From: Novipirellula aureliae
Lineage (GTDB): Bacteria > Planctomycetota > Planctomycetia > Pirellulales > Pirellulaceae
Direction of reading: 5' to 3'
Assembly: GCF_007860185.1 (NCBI RefSeq)
Contig: NZ_SJPY01000007.1
Span: 310,001 to 374,000 of the forward strand
Length of the DNA: 64,000 nt
How positions within the stretch are numbered: position 1 is the first letter of the stretch; every line of letters starts with the position of its first letter. Shown here in pieces: positions 16,517-26,094 of the stretch. A program made the translations under genes and the position numbers. Under the pieces are notes generated by a model. The model had not been told where the DNA came from, ran no database searches, and saw only the letters and a list, made by a program, of their open reading frames with translations.

Positions 16517-19384
16517 TTAAAGTAGAGCTGAGGCTGGTCGATGCAAGCGGTCGGTCAACACTTGTCCTGTCAAGCTTGCCGATACCTTGCAAATCGTCTC
16601 GGGTGTCCCGCTAGCGACAATCGTGCCACCGTTTTGAGCGGAACCGGGACCGATGTCAATAAGATAGTCGGCTGCTTGCATGAGTGTCGGGTTGTGTTCG
16701 ACGACAACTAGCGAATGTCCGTCGGCGATCAGAGCATCAAAACAGTCTACCAAGCGGACGATGTCGGCAAAATGCAGTCCCGTCGTCGGTTCATCGAGAA
16801 TGAATAGCGTTCTTCGCCGCGAGGCGGATGCCAAGAATGCCGCCAGCTTTAAACGCTGTCCTTCGCCGCTGGAAAGCGTTGTCCCCGGCTGGCCGAGCTT
16901 GATGTAGCCGAGCCCAACGTCGACAAGACGTTTCAGTCGATCCTGCACTTTTTGCTCACCGCGAAAAAACGAGATCGCTTCGCCAGCGGTCATGTCGAGA
17001 ATATCGGCAATGGAACGGTCGCGGTAGTGAACTTTCAAAATGTCATCTCGGTAGCGTGAGCCGCGGCAAGATGGGCATCGCATCGTCACATCCGCTAGAA
17101 ATTGCATGTCAATTTGCAGCACTCCCGCTCCTTCGCATTCGCTGCATTGGCCTTTACTACTGTTGAAACTAAAGTGCCCTGGGCTATAGTTCCGAGTCCG
17201 GGCGTCGACCGTTTCCGCGAAGACTTTCCGAATGGCATCGAAGGCTTTCACATAGGTGACGGGGCAACTTCTTGCACTCTTGCTGATTGCGGACTGATCG
17301 ATCAGCATGCATTCATCGACTTGACTTAGCCCTTGGATCGACTCGAACGGCAAGCATGGCGTTGGCGTTGTTGTTGGATTTTTGCGGTTGCGAACGGCTC
17401 CGTAAAGCGTCTCTTGAACGAGCGAACTTTTACCGCTGCCCGACACGCCGGTTACAAGACAAAGCACTCCGAGTGGGAAGTCGACGGACACATTTTTCAA
17501 GTTATGTCCTGAAGCGCCGTCGAGGGTAATGAAGCCGCGTGGTTTACGAGGTTGGCGATCTCTCAGCGTCCATCCTCTTTTTCCGCTAAGGAATTGGCCG
17601 GTGATACTCTCTTTGGCCTTAAGCATTTGCTTGGGAGTTCCTTGGAACATCACTTTGCCACCTTGCCGACCGGCGGTAGGTCCTATTTCCAGGACTCGAT
17701 CGGCAAGACGGATCAGTGTTTCATCGTGTTCGACAACAATGACCGTATTGCCACGATTTCGCAGTCCCAAAATCGCTTCGACCAAGCGGTTGATATCGGC
17801 AGGATGCAATCCAGCGGTCGGTTCATCGAGGACATACAACATGTTGACGAGCGAACTACCGAGTGCCGCCGTTAACGCAACTCGCTGCGTCTCACCGCCG
17901 GATAGGGTCCGCAAGGGGCGATCGAGTTGCAAGTAACCAAGTCCAACAGCCTGTAAGTAGCCGATGCGGTCCGAGAGCTGATTGATGGGCTCCGAAGCTA
18001 TTTGTTGTTCACGTTCTTCGAGTGGGATGGTCGACAGGAAGTTTGCAGCATCATCGGTTTGCATGGCCAACACGTCGGCGATGTTTTTCGAGTCCAACTT
18101 GTAGGCGAGGGCAAGTGGATTGAAGCGGCGACCACCACAATCCTCACAGGGGTGATAACTTCGGTACCGGGACGCAAAGATGCGAATGTGCATCTTGTAT
18201 TTTTTGCGGTCTAACCATGCAAAGAATCCATCGAGACCGCCAAAGTTCCGCTCGGGGACCCCTTTTTGTATCAGCCGCAGGTGTTTCTTTTTAAGGGAAG
18301 AAAACGGAACGTCGACCGGAATGCCGTAGTCGGATGCCAGTGCGAGGAGCTCATGTTTTTCATGTTCATACGAAGGTGTGTTCCACGGTGCAATCGCACC
18401 ATCAGCCAGCGATAACGATTTATCGGGGACAACCAGATCCATATCGACACGGACGACATCGCCGAAGCCCTCGCATGTGGGGCATGCACCGAGAGGGTTA
18501 TTGAAGTTAAACAAGCGTGGCACAGGATCGGGATAATCGATGTTGCAATTGTCGCAACGTTTTTCGCGGCTAACCGTCTGCCGATGCCATGTTCGACCAT
18601 CAATCTCGATACCGTTCACGGTACCGCTGGCGTCTTGGATCTCCGTCAAGATCACGGCTCTTCCATGCCCTTCGCCCATTGCGGTTTCAAGCGATTCGGT
18701 AACGCGGGTTCGATCGAGATCGGCTGATAAACGATCCACGATAACCGTGCAGTCGATCCCGCTGCGGCCTACTTTTTGGGCCAGTTGTTTACGATCGTTG
18801 TCGGACAGATGGAACGTTTGATCGCCCACGATCAATCGCAAGTACCCCTCTTGTTGGAGCCCCTGCAGTATCTCGCTGGCCGCTTTGCGATCAGGCAGCC
18901 ACGCGGTGAACCCTATCATTCGCCGCGTTGGGGTGGCGTTACGCCCCGTTGCAGCCGAAATGATCTCGTCTGCCACGGTCGATGGGTCATCGCTTTGGAC
19001 CGGATTGCCGCATGCGTAGCAAAACAGTTTTGCGGTTTTTGCATAGAGCAAGCGTAAGTGGTCGGCAATTTCGGTCGCGGTGGCGACGGTGCTGCGATTC
19101 GTTCGCGAACCGCCTGCTCGCGTCACGGCGATCGCAGGAGGGATGCCTTCCATCGAATCACAATCGGGTTTGTCGAGTCGCTGGAGAAACTGGCGTGTGT
19201 AGGCTGAGAAACTCTCGATATAGGCTCGTTGGCCTTCGGCGTAGAGCGTATCGATCGCCAGCGACGTTTTGCCGCTACCGGAGACACCACAGAATGCGAT
19301 GAGTTTGCCACGGGGGATATCGACGTCAATATCCTGTAGATTGTGGACGCGGCAGCCGCGTACGGAGATAATGTCTCGGCTCAA
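16517..19384 (-). CDS. uvrA: UvrA-family excinuclease ATPase (non-canonical second signature)
   Basis: 955 residues. Walker A motifs are GVSGSGKTS (near 33) and GVSGSGKSS (near 640). The first ABC signature is LSGGETQRV, with Walker B LYVLDEPTAGLH; the second is LSSGEGQRL, with LFILDEPTTGLHF. Cys pairs of the zinc modules are visible (CDNCN...CPTC, CEDCGG, CSECEGAG...CPSC). A segment at about 130-270 occupies the UvrB-binding position. The protein recognises DNA damage in nucleotide excision repair. The Gly-to-Ser change in the second signature and the reduced first Cys module (CYACGN) suggest a paralogue rather than the housekeeping UvrA. Confidence 0.88.
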   Translation of the reverse strand: MSRDIISVRGCRVHNLQDIDVDIPRGKLIAFCGVSGSGKTSLAIDTLYAEGQRAYIESFSAYTRQFLQRLDKPDCDSMEGIPPAIAVTRAGGSRTNRSTVATATEIADHLRLLYAKTAKLFCYACGNPVQSDDPSTVADEIISAATGRNATPTRRMIGFTAWLPDRKAASEILQGLQQEGYLRLIVGDQTFHLSDNDRKQLAQKVGRSGIDCTVIVDRLSADLDRTRVTESLETAMGEGHGRAVILTEIQDASGTVNGIEIDGRTWHRQTVSREKRCDNCNIDYPDPVPRLFNFNNPLGACPTCEGFGDVVRVDMDLVVPDKSLSLADGAIAPWNTPSYEHEKHELLALASDYGIPVDVPFSSLKKKHLRLIQKGVPERNFGGLDGFFAWLDRKKYKMHIRIFASRYRSYHPCEDCGGRRFNPLALAYKLDSKNIADVLAMQTDDAANFLSTIPLEEREQQIASEPINQLSDRIGYLQAVGLGYLQLDRPLRTLSGGETQRVALTAALGSSLVNMLYVLDEPTAGLHPADINRLVEAILGLRNRGNTVIVVEHDETLIRLADRVLEIGPTAGRQGGKVMFQGTPKQMLKAKESITGQFLSGKRGWTLRDRQPRKPRGFITLDGASGHNLKNVSVDFPLGVLCLVTGVSGSGKSSLVQETLYGAVRNRKNPTTTPTPCLPFESIQGLSQVDECMLIDQSAISKSARSCPVTYVKAFDAIRKVFAETVDARTRNYSPGHFSFNSSKGQCSECEGAGVLQIDMQFLADVTMRCPSCRGSRYRDDILKVHYRDRSIADILDMTAGEAISFFRGEQKVQDRLKRLVDVGLGYIKLGQPGTTLSSGEGQRLKLAAFLASASRRRTLFILDEPTTGLHFADIVRLVDCFDALIADGHSLVVVEHNPTLMQAADYLIDIGPGSAQNGGTIVASGTPETICKVSASLTGQVLTDRLHRPASALL

Positions 19385-19620
19385 CGATGTCTCAACAGGG
19401 AAACGTTATTTGAAGAAAATGACTCATAATGCGATCCTTTTAGGCTACCGACGTTTTGTCGCACCTACAACGTGCCTTCATCCTGTTGGCCAAAGATCAT
19501 CTTGGCCCTATTATGTACGTCATGCACGGCACGGGCCACGTGGTGTTTCGAAAACACCATGAATAGACAAATGAATCGAGGCAGTGTGTTGTTACTGTCC
19601 AAACCTTATCAGGAGTGAAA

Positions 19621-21420
19621 ATGAATTTGCCGACTAAGAACAAAAAGCTTATCGACTGGGTCAACGAGTGTGCTGAGCTGATGACACCCGACGCGGTGGT
19701 CTGGTGTGATGGATCGGAAGCCGAGTACCAAAAGATGTCCGACATCACGGTTGATTCTGGCTTGGCGGTTCGTTTGAAGAAGCGTCCCAATAGTCTATTG
19801 TTTCGCAGTGATCCGAGCGACGTGGCGCGAGTGGAAAACCGTACTTATATTGCATCCAAGACAAAAGAGGCTGCTGGTCCAACCAATAATTGGATCGATC
19901 CGAATGAACTCAAAGCGACGATGACCGAACTGTACCGCGGGTGCATGAAGGGACGTACGATGTACGTCATCCCTTTCTCGATGGGTCCGGTTGGTTCAAA
20001 GATCGCAAAAATTGGTGTCGAGCTCACGGACAGCCCCTACGTCGTGATGAACATGCACACCATGACACGCGTTGGAACCATCGTGCTCGAAGTGCTCGGT
20101 GAAACAGGTGAGTTCATTCCCTGCTTGCATTCGATCGGTAAACCGCTTGCCGAAGGGGAATCCGACAATGGGCTATGGCCATGTGCTCCACTTGACAAGA
20201 AGTATATCGCTCATTTCCCAGAAGAACGATTGATTTGGTCTTACGGATCGGGCTACGGCGGTAACGCTCTGCTCGGTAAAAAGTGTTTGGCACTGCGAAT
20301 TGCATCGGCGCAAGCTCGCGATGAAGGTTGGATGGCCGAGCACATGCTAATCCTGAAGTTGACCAACCCCGAGGGTGTGGTCAAGCACGTGGCTGCTGCC
20401 TTCCCAAGTGCTTGCGGTAAAACCAACCTCGCAATGCTGGTTCCGACCATTCCCGGTTGGAAAGTCGAAACGGTTGGTGACGATATCGCATGGATGAAAT
20501 TTGGCGAGGATGGCAAACTTTATGCGATCAATCCTGAAGCAGGATTCTTTGGCGTTGCTCCAGGCACCTCAATGGAATCGAATCCGAATGCCATGAGGTC
20601 GATCGAAAAGGATACAATCTTTACCAATGTTGCCCTGACCGAGGATGGCGATGTTTGGTGGGAAGGGATCGGGTATCCAGCTCCAGGCAAGCTGATCGAC
20701 TGGAAGGGGAACGAATGGGAGGAAGGCAAGTCGGAAGGTCCTTCGTCGCACCCGAACTCTCGGTTTACAGCCAAGGCAAAGAACTGCCCTTCGATCGCTT
20801 CGAATTGGGAAGATCCAAACGGCGTTCCCATTGACGCGTTCCTATTCGGTGGTCGCCGTCCGTCGGTGATTCCATTGGTTCACGAAGCCGATAGCTGGGC
20901 ACACGGAACTTTCATGGGATCGATCGTCGGATCGGAAGTGACCGCTGCGGCACTTGATTTGAAAGCCGGGACCATTCGCCGCGACCCGATGGCAATGCTG
21001 CCATTCTGTGGCTACAACATGGGCGAGTACTTCCAACATTGGATCGATCTTGGAAAACAAGAAGGGGTTCAGCTACCAAAGGTATTCTTCGTCAATTGGT
21101 TCCGCAAAACCGAGGACGGAAAATGGCTATGGCCTGGCTTCGGTGAAAACTCGCGAGTGCTCGAGTACATCTTCAACCGCTGTGATGGCAAAGCCAAAAC
21201 GGTTGACACCCCAATTGGGAAAATGCCAGCCAAGGGTGAGATCAGTCTGCCTGATGGTGTCGACGAAGAGGATATGGAGGAATTGCTTTCGGTCGACCTG
21301 GAAGGCTGGAAAGCCGAAGTCGCCGACATCAAGGCAAATCACTATCCGCAATTTGGCGACAAACTGCCGAAAGAATTGGCGGCTTTCCTCGAATCTCTCG
21401 AAGAAAAGTTGAACGCCTAA
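19621..21420 (+). CDS. pckG: phosphoenolpyruvate carboxykinase (GTP)
   Basis: 599 residues, the length of GTP-dependent PEPCK. The P-loop region [12 protein letters not shown] carries the hyper-reactive Cys typical of the GTP enzymes. Other family segments are [38 protein letters not shown] and the C-terminal VNWFRK. It converts oxaloacetate plus GTP to PEP for gluconeogenesis. An AGGAG at 19611-19615 sits five bases from ATG 19621, so that start is preferred over GTG 19615. It is monocistronic, with a hairpin after the stop. Confidence 0.96.
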   Translation: MNLPTKNKKLIDWVNECAELMTPDAVVWCDGSEAEYQKMSDITVDSGLAVRLKKRPNSLLFRSDPSDVARVENRTYIASKTKEAAGPTNNWIDPNELKATMTELYRGCMKGRTMYVIPFSMGPVGSKIAKIGVELTDSPYVVMNMHTMTRVGTIVLEVLGETGEFIPCLHSIGKPLAEGESDNGLWPCAPLDKKYIAHFPEERLIWSYGSGYGGNALLGKKCLALRIASAQARDEGWMAEHMLILKLTNPEGVVKHVAAAFPSACGKTNLAMLVPTIPGWKVETVGDDIAWMKFGEDGKLYAINPEAGFFGVAPGTSMESNPNAMRSIEKDTIFTNVALTEDGDVWWEGIGYPAPGKLIDWKGNEWEEGKSEGPSSHPNSRFTAKAKNCPSIASNWEDPNGVPIDAFLFGGRRPSVIPLVHEADSWAHGTFMGSIVGSEVTAAALDLKAGTIRRDPMAMLPFCGYNMGEYFQHWIDLGKQEGVQLPKVFFVNWFRKTEDGKWLWPGFGENSRVLEYIFNRCDGKAKTVDTPIGKMPAKGEISLPDGVDEEDMEELLSVDLEGWKAEVADIKANHYPQFGDKLPKELAAFLESLEEKLNA

Positions 21421-21464
21421 TTCCAAGTGTTCCCCCTCGGCGAAATGCCCTGGCAATTTACGAG

Positions 21465-21483
21465 CCCAGCCTAACGGGCTGGG
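21465..21483 (+). terminator. candidate terminator hairpin after pckG
   Basis: CCCAGCC (21465-21471) pairs with GGCTGGG (21477-21483) around a TAACG loop and is followed by only three T. It lies 44 bases past the pckG stop. It may instead be one of the palindromic repeats next to it. Confidence 0.4.
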
Positions 21484-21640
21484 TTTCGGAGAAAGTAAGA
21501 AACCCGTAGGGCCAACGGCCTGACAGTTTAACCATCAACCTTAAGGCAAACGGCCGAACCGCTGACTCTGCAACGATCGTGATCCCCCCCCAGCCCGATG
21601 GGCTGAGCTATGCAAATGGGCCGTTGGCCCGAAAATGTCG
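21484..21640. repeat. cluster of small GGCC-rich palindromes
   Basis: Several short palindromic cores follow each other: GGGCCAACGGCCT, CAGCCCGATGGGCTG and GGGCCGTTGGCCC. The first and last are near inversions of one another. They fall between pckG and the thioesterase gene and are probably dispersed REP-like elements. Confidence 0.5.
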
Positions 21641-21700
21641 CTTGCGATGTGCGTAGATCATGATACTCGCCGTTTATCTATAAGCATTCGAAATGATCCG

Positions 21701-22210
21701 ATGCGAACTTCTAAACACATTCAGCCTAAGGATTCACGAACCTATCAGGAGCGGCGTCTCCAGGAGCATCCAAACTGTTTTGCTTGCGGTGCCAATCAAC
21801 CTAATGATGACGGTCGGTGTAGCGGCTTAGGACTTGGCTTGCGATTCGAACTCGTTGGCAATGGAATCGTCGAAGCAACGTTCGCTTGTCAACAACATTT
21901 CGAAGGTTACCCGAACATGCTGCATGGTGGCATCGCGTGCATGTTGCTCGATGCAGCAATGACGAATTGCTTGTTCGCGAATCAGATTACTGCGGTCACC
22001 GGAGATATGAATGTACGCTTTCGCAAACCGATTGTGATCGAAACGACCGCGGTCATCCGGGCTTGGATCGAATCGCCACAAGCACCTCTTTACAAAGTCG
22101 CGGCGGAGCTTCGTCAAGACAACCGCATCAAAGCGTCGGCACACGCTCGATTTGTCGAGCGAAACACTGCCGATCAAATCGTCCAGGATCATCCATGGCA
22201 GCAAAACTAA
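21701..22210 (+). CDS. hotdog-fold thioesterase (PaaI-like)
   Basis: 169 residues from ATG 21701; the frame extends to 21635 without family character. The hotdog helix is visible as NMLHGGIACMLLDAAMTNCL, followed by the beta strand region TGDMNVRFRKPIVIETTAVI. An N-terminal Cys pair (CFACG) is present, as in some PaaI-like acyl-CoA thioesterases. It is predicted to cleave acyl-CoA thioesters in the cytoplasm, substrate unknown. The end overlaps the next gene by 16 bases in another frame, so the two are co-translated. Confidence 0.8.
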   Translation: MRTSKHIQPKDSRTYQERRLQEHPNCFACGANQPNDDGRCSGLGLGLRFELVGNGIVEATFACQQHFEGYPNMLHGGIACMLLDAAMTNCLFANQITAVTGDMNVRFRKPIVIETTAVIRAWIESPQAPLYKVAAELRQDNRIKASAHARFVERNTADQIVQDHPWQQN

Positions 22211-23049
22211 AAATAACGGTCGTTGTCGAGAATACGGCTCGCGGCCAAGGAATGCTCGCTGAACACGGACTGGCGATTTGTATTCAGTACGGTGAGAAAC
22301 AAATCTTCTTCGATACGGGCCAAGGATTCGTTCTTCAGCAAAATGCCAGGAAGCTTGGTATCCATTTGCGCCGTACCGATGCCGTGGTACTCAGTCACGG
22401 TCACTATGACCACACGGGCGGATTAGCGATTCTGATCAAACAGAATCCTGATTTGCAATTATTCGCTCATCCAGCAGCGTTTGAGGAGAAGTACAGTCTG
22501 AATGCCGCAGGGACAAGTCGCGATGTTGGTTTGCCTAAAGCCTCGGTTTCGGCGGTACAGGATTTACGGCACCCCTCAACCGCAACCATTGAGCCAACAT
22601 GCATCTGCGGAGGCTTGTTCGCAACCGGGACGGTCCCACGTACCGCCGATTTCGAAGCAGAACCAGAGAGCTTTTGTTTGGATCCAAGCGGAAGTCGGCG
22701 GGACGAACTCGAGGACGACCAAGCACTTTATTTTGAATCCAGCGAGGGGACGGTCGTCTTGTTAGGCTGTGCCCATCGCGGGGTGATTAGTACTCTGAAG
22801 TATGTTCAGACATTGACAAAGGATCGGCCCATTCATGCCGTCTTTGGTGGTATGCACCTGGTCAATGCGACGGCAACGCGGATTGAACGCACGGTCCAAG
22901 CGATTCAGGAAATCAATCCGGCAATCATCGGCCCTGCACATTGTACGGGCGATGCCGCGACCGGGGCGTTTTGGTGTGCGATGCCCGATCGCACGGTCGG
23001 TTATCACGTCGGGTCACGCTTCGAGTTCGACGGCGTTATCGACTTTTAG
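22195..23049 (+). CDS. MBL-fold metallo-hydrolase
   Basis: 284 residues. The metal motif is SHGHYDHTGG (H68, H70, D72, H73). A later His (GGMHL) and GPAHCTG supply further ligands expected in the fold, and FFDTGQG precedes the motif. It resembles metallo-beta-lactamase proteins annotated as dihydropterin ribofuranosyl-aminobenzene phosphate synthase-like, with uncertain substrate. Start ATG 22195 lies inside the thioesterase gene (16-base overlap), so the pair form an operon. Confidence 0.85.
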   Translation: MAAKLKITVVVENTARGQGMLAEHGLAICIQYGEKQIFFDTGQGFVLQQNARKLGIHLRRTDAVVLSHGHYDHTGGLAILIKQNPDLQLFAHPAAFEEKYSLNAAGTSRDVGLPKASVSAVQDLRHPSTATIEPTCICGGLFATGTVPRTADFEAEPESFCLDPSGSRRDELEDDQALYFESSEGTVVLLGCAHRGVISTLKYVQTLTKDRPIHAVFGGMHLVNATATRIERTVQAIQEINPAIIGPAHCTGDAATGAFWCAMPDRTVGYHVGSRFEFDGVIDF

Positions 23050-23548
23050 CTCCAAACGGACTAGGCTAAGAGGTCTCCGTTAGACCGTGCGGAAGCTTAG
23101 AATCGTCGTAACAGATTGACTTGCAGAGGTTTCCGTGAAAAGGCCGAATGACAGGCGGTTTTTGTTACCCGAAGCGAAATCGAAGATATCCTGGGGATCC
23201 TTCGCTTGCGCTATTTGATAGTCGCGAAGCGATGACAGGCTTTAGCCGCGGACGCAAGTTCGGGGGGCTCGCGTCAAAGGACGATCGGAGAGTCCCGAAG
23301 GGAGGACAGGTGATAGGCTGGAACACCTATCGTCCCTTCGCGACTTCCGGTTCCAATTGGAAACGAAACCACGGACTCGCGCCCGTGGCTATTTCCTACC
23401 GTGCCTTCGACACTCAATAGCGACACTCAATAGCGACACTTTAAAATTTGCGTTTCGGGCTATAATAATCGCGATTTAACAAGCATTGCAGTCCGCCTGC
23501 CGGGCAGGCGGTTAAACTTCTTCATCCCACCCACCCACCGAATGAACA
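23050..23548. other. intergenic region with partial palindromes
   Basis: About 500 bases without a convincing gene. GTCCCGAAGGGAGGACAGG near 23290 and CCTATCGTCCCTTCGCGAC near 23323 are partly complementary and resemble a repeat. CAATAGCGACACT is tandemly repeated near 23413-23440. The short perfect palindrome at 23493-23511 lies ahead of the heparinase gene. Confidence 0.5.
23493..23511. repeat. perfect 9+1+9 palindrome before heparinase gene
   Basis: CCGCCTGCC-G-GGCAGGCGG, 38 bases upstream of the ATG at 23549. The stem is very GC-rich. It may be a transcription-level hairpin or a dispersed repeat. Confidence 0.6.
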
Positions 23549-25477
23549 ATGACCACTGTTGCACTTCGTTTCGTCTTTATGGTTTTTCTGACCTCCATTT
23601 TGACTGTCGATCTCTTCGCACAGACGAATTCTGAATCCGTCTATTCCTATCCGCCTGAGGTTACTTTGAGCTCGGTTAGCGAGCGTATTGTCCCTGCGGC
23701 AAAACCACATCCTCGCTTGTTTGCGGATTCTGAAAAGCTCGCTCGACTGGCTGATTTGTCGGATGCCTCCACCCTAAAGAAAACGCTCGCGGACGCTGTG
23801 GTTCAAGAAGCTCGGTATCTCGATTCCGCACCGCCGATCACACGGCGATTGGAGGGGCGACGACTGCTGGGAATGTCACGAAGATGTCTCGATCGTGTAA
23901 TAACGCTCTCGACGGCCTATTACCTAACGGGTGATTCGTCCTTTGTTCGCCGCTGCGAAAAGGAGATGCTTGCAGCGGCTGCGTTTTCTGATTGGAACCC
24001 GAGTCATTATCTTGATGTGGCGGAGATGACGCTCGCACTCGCGATTGGCTATGATTGGCTTTACGATGAACTCAGCCCCGAATCACGGCAATTGATCTCT
24101 TCAGCGATCGTCGAAAAGGGGGTCGAATTACCTTGGACAACGGAGCACAATGGTTGGGTTCGAGCAAGTAACAATTGGGGACAAGTGTGTCATGCCGGCA
24201 TGGTCGCTGGAGCATTGGCCATAATGGACGACTATCCTGAATTGGCAGCCAAGACGGTCCACCGTGCTATCACAAATGTACCGAATTCAATGCGTGCGAT
24301 TGCGCCCAAAGGAAGTTATCCGGAAGGCCCTGGGTACTGGGCCTATGGCATCGGTTTTAACGTGCTCCTAATCGATGCACTTGAGTCCGTGATGGGAACC
24401 GATTTCGGGTTAAGCAAAGCTCCAGGATTCGCTCAGACAGGCAATTACCCCGCTCTGGTAACGGGACCGTCGGGGCTAACGTTCAACTATGCCGACGGTG
24501 GGGCGGGACGGCAGCCTCAAGAATCATTGTTTTGGTTCGCCTCTCGATACGACTCGCCTGAGTGTTTGCAGGGGGAAGCATTGCGGATTGAGAATTTTGC
24601 CAAAACCTTAAAAAAAGGCAACTCAGGAACGGGATCGAATCGCTTGCTACCGCTGGCACTGTTATGGATGAACGGTGAGGAAGTCGAAGCAGAATCTCTT
24701 GTTGAATCCGAATCGCTGCCTTTACATTTCAGTAGCGATGGCAGTGTTCCGATTACCATTCATCGCAGTGATTGGTCACGGCATCCGGCGACGTTTATGG
24801 GAACGAAGGCGGGATCGCCCTCCGCGAATCATGGGCAAATGGATATCGGTTCCTTCGTTCTCGACGCCGACGGGGTGCGTTGGGCAGTCGATTTAGGAGC
24901 CGAAGGGTATCACGGCATCGAACAACGGGGAATGAATTTATGGAGCCGAAAGCAGGATTCCGATCGCTGGAAAATTTTTCGCCAACGCAACGAAGGACAC
25001 AACACGCTCGTCATCAATGAGCAACTACAAAATGCGTCAGGCTTTGCCAAAGTGATCGATTTTAGCGATGATCCAAACAACGCTTTCACCGTGATGGACC
25101 TGACGGACATCTATCGGGGACAAGCGAAATTGATTCATCGTCGTTTTGAAATGGCACCTAATGGGATCGTGACCATCAAAGATATCATCAAGGGAATCCT
25201 ACCGGGGTCGAAAGTTCGCTGGGGCATGGTAACCTACGGCAAACCAACGCGTTCAAGTTCGTCAGACGTTATGCATCTCGCCCAAAAAAATAAAACATTG
25301 CGATTGAAAATTGAAAGTCCAACTTCGGCAGAATGGCAGACGATCGATACTGCGACTCCACATCACGAGTGGGACTCTCCTAATCCTGGTACCCAGATGG
25401 TCGCGTTCGAAGCGATCGCACCAGAATCGGGTGAGTTGAGCTTGGTTGTCGAGTTGGTTCCAGGATCGGTCAAATAG
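23549..25477 (+). CDS. secreted heparinase II/III family protein
   Basis: 642 residues with a signal peptide (MTTVALRFVFMVFLTSILTVDLFAQ). The N-terminal alpha/alpha toroid part begins PHPRLFADSEKLARL and includes GYDWLYDELSPESRQL and NNWGQVCHAGMVAGALAI. The C-terminal heparinase II/III-like beta-sheet domain carries HGQMDIGSFVLDADGVRWA, DLGAEGYHG and NEGHNTLVIN. It is predicted to be a polysaccharide lyase acting on uronic-acid-containing glycans in the periplasm or outside. It lies one base ahead of a small membrane protein gene. Confidence 0.88.
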   Translation: MTTVALRFVFMVFLTSILTVDLFAQTNSESVYSYPPEVTLSSVSERIVPAAKPHPRLFADSEKLARLADLSDASTLKKTLADAVVQEARYLDSAPPITRRLEGRRLLGMSRRCLDRVITLSTAYYLTGDSSFVRRCEKEMLAAAAFSDWNPSHYLDVAEMTLALAIGYDWLYDELSPESRQLISSAIVEKGVELPWTTEHNGWVRASNNWGQVCHAGMVAGALAIMDDYPELAAKTVHRAITNVPNSMRAIAPKGSYPEGPGYWAYGIGFNVLLIDALESVMGTDFGLSKAPGFAQTGNYPALVTGPSGLTFNYADGGAGRQPQESLFWFASRYDSPECLQGEALRIENFAKTLKKGNSGTGSNRLLPLALLWMNGEEVEAESLVESESLPLHFSSDGSVPITIHRSDWSRHPATFMGTKAGSPSANHGQMDIGSFVLDADGVRWAVDLGAEGYHGIEQRGMNLWSRKQDSDRWKIFRQRNEGHNTLVINEQLQNASGFAKVIDFSDDPNNAFTVMDLTDIYRGQAKLIHRRFEMAPNGIVTIKDIIKGILPGSKVRWGMVTYGKPTRSSSSDVMHLAQKNKTLRLKIESPTSAEWQTIDTATPHHEWDSPNPGTQMVAFEAIAPESGELSLVVELVPGSVK

Positions 25478-25478
25478 C

Positions 25479-25823
25479 ATGACGCAAAACGAGATGTTCG
25501 CCGATGCCCGCCGTAGCATGGTGCTGCTGGTCGCAGTCGTGATGCTTTTTTCGAGTACGGCCGCTTGGTGGTGGGGCGAAAGCTCGTTTGCAAATTTTTC
25601 GTCGGCAGCACTTGGACGAATGGGTTTGGTCATGGGCGCAATCTGGATAGCGTGGCCATCGCTGCGACGCCCCGCGGCTTGGTTCCCTGCTGCGGTTCCT
25701 GTCATTGGCATTGTCGCCTTGATGATCCTCGCAGCTCAGCCGCGGCTGATCTTTGCCGTGCTGCCAGCCGCTGGCATGTTGATGGCCCTGACCGTGGTCG
25801 TCAAAGTGTTCCGCCGCAAGTAG
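25479..25823 (+). CDS. small membrane protein downstream of the heparinase gene
   Basis: 114 residues with three or four hydrophobic helices: SMVLLVAVVMLFSSTAAWWW, AALGRMGLVMGAIWIAW, VPVIGIVALMIL and FAVLPAAGMLMALTVVV. The start ATG 25479 is one base after the heparinase stop, so it is translated from the same message. The family and function are unknown. Confidence 0.7.
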   Translation: MTQNEMFADARRSMVLLVAVVMLFSSTAAWWWGESSFANFSSAALGRMGLVMGAIWIAWPSLRRPAAWFPAAVPVIGIVALMILAAQPRLIFAVLPAAGMLMALTVVVKVFRRK

Positions 25824-26094
25824 CACGCAGGATTAGGGCAAGTCGTTTTCTCGATAACCCCTTCCAATCTCGCGTTTCGTCGGGGGGGAGAGCTCTTCGA
25901 ACCTTGCGGTGTTTCGTCACAATTGACGACGATTCCGACTCTTTGTAGCGAATGTATCAGCTATTCGTATCACTATTGAGTTTCTGTTTTTCAAAACGCT
26001 ATTTGCGACCTATCGTTTCCCAGTGGACTTCGGCGATGAGGCCGTAACGGCCGGATCGGAGTTTGAATACCAAATCCAAAAGAGAAGTTGCACC

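Noticed and set aside
23148-23420. Plus-strand frame in the spacer before the heparinase gene
   Set aside because: It is built over partly palindromic repeat sequence and lacks a ribosome site or recognisable motif.
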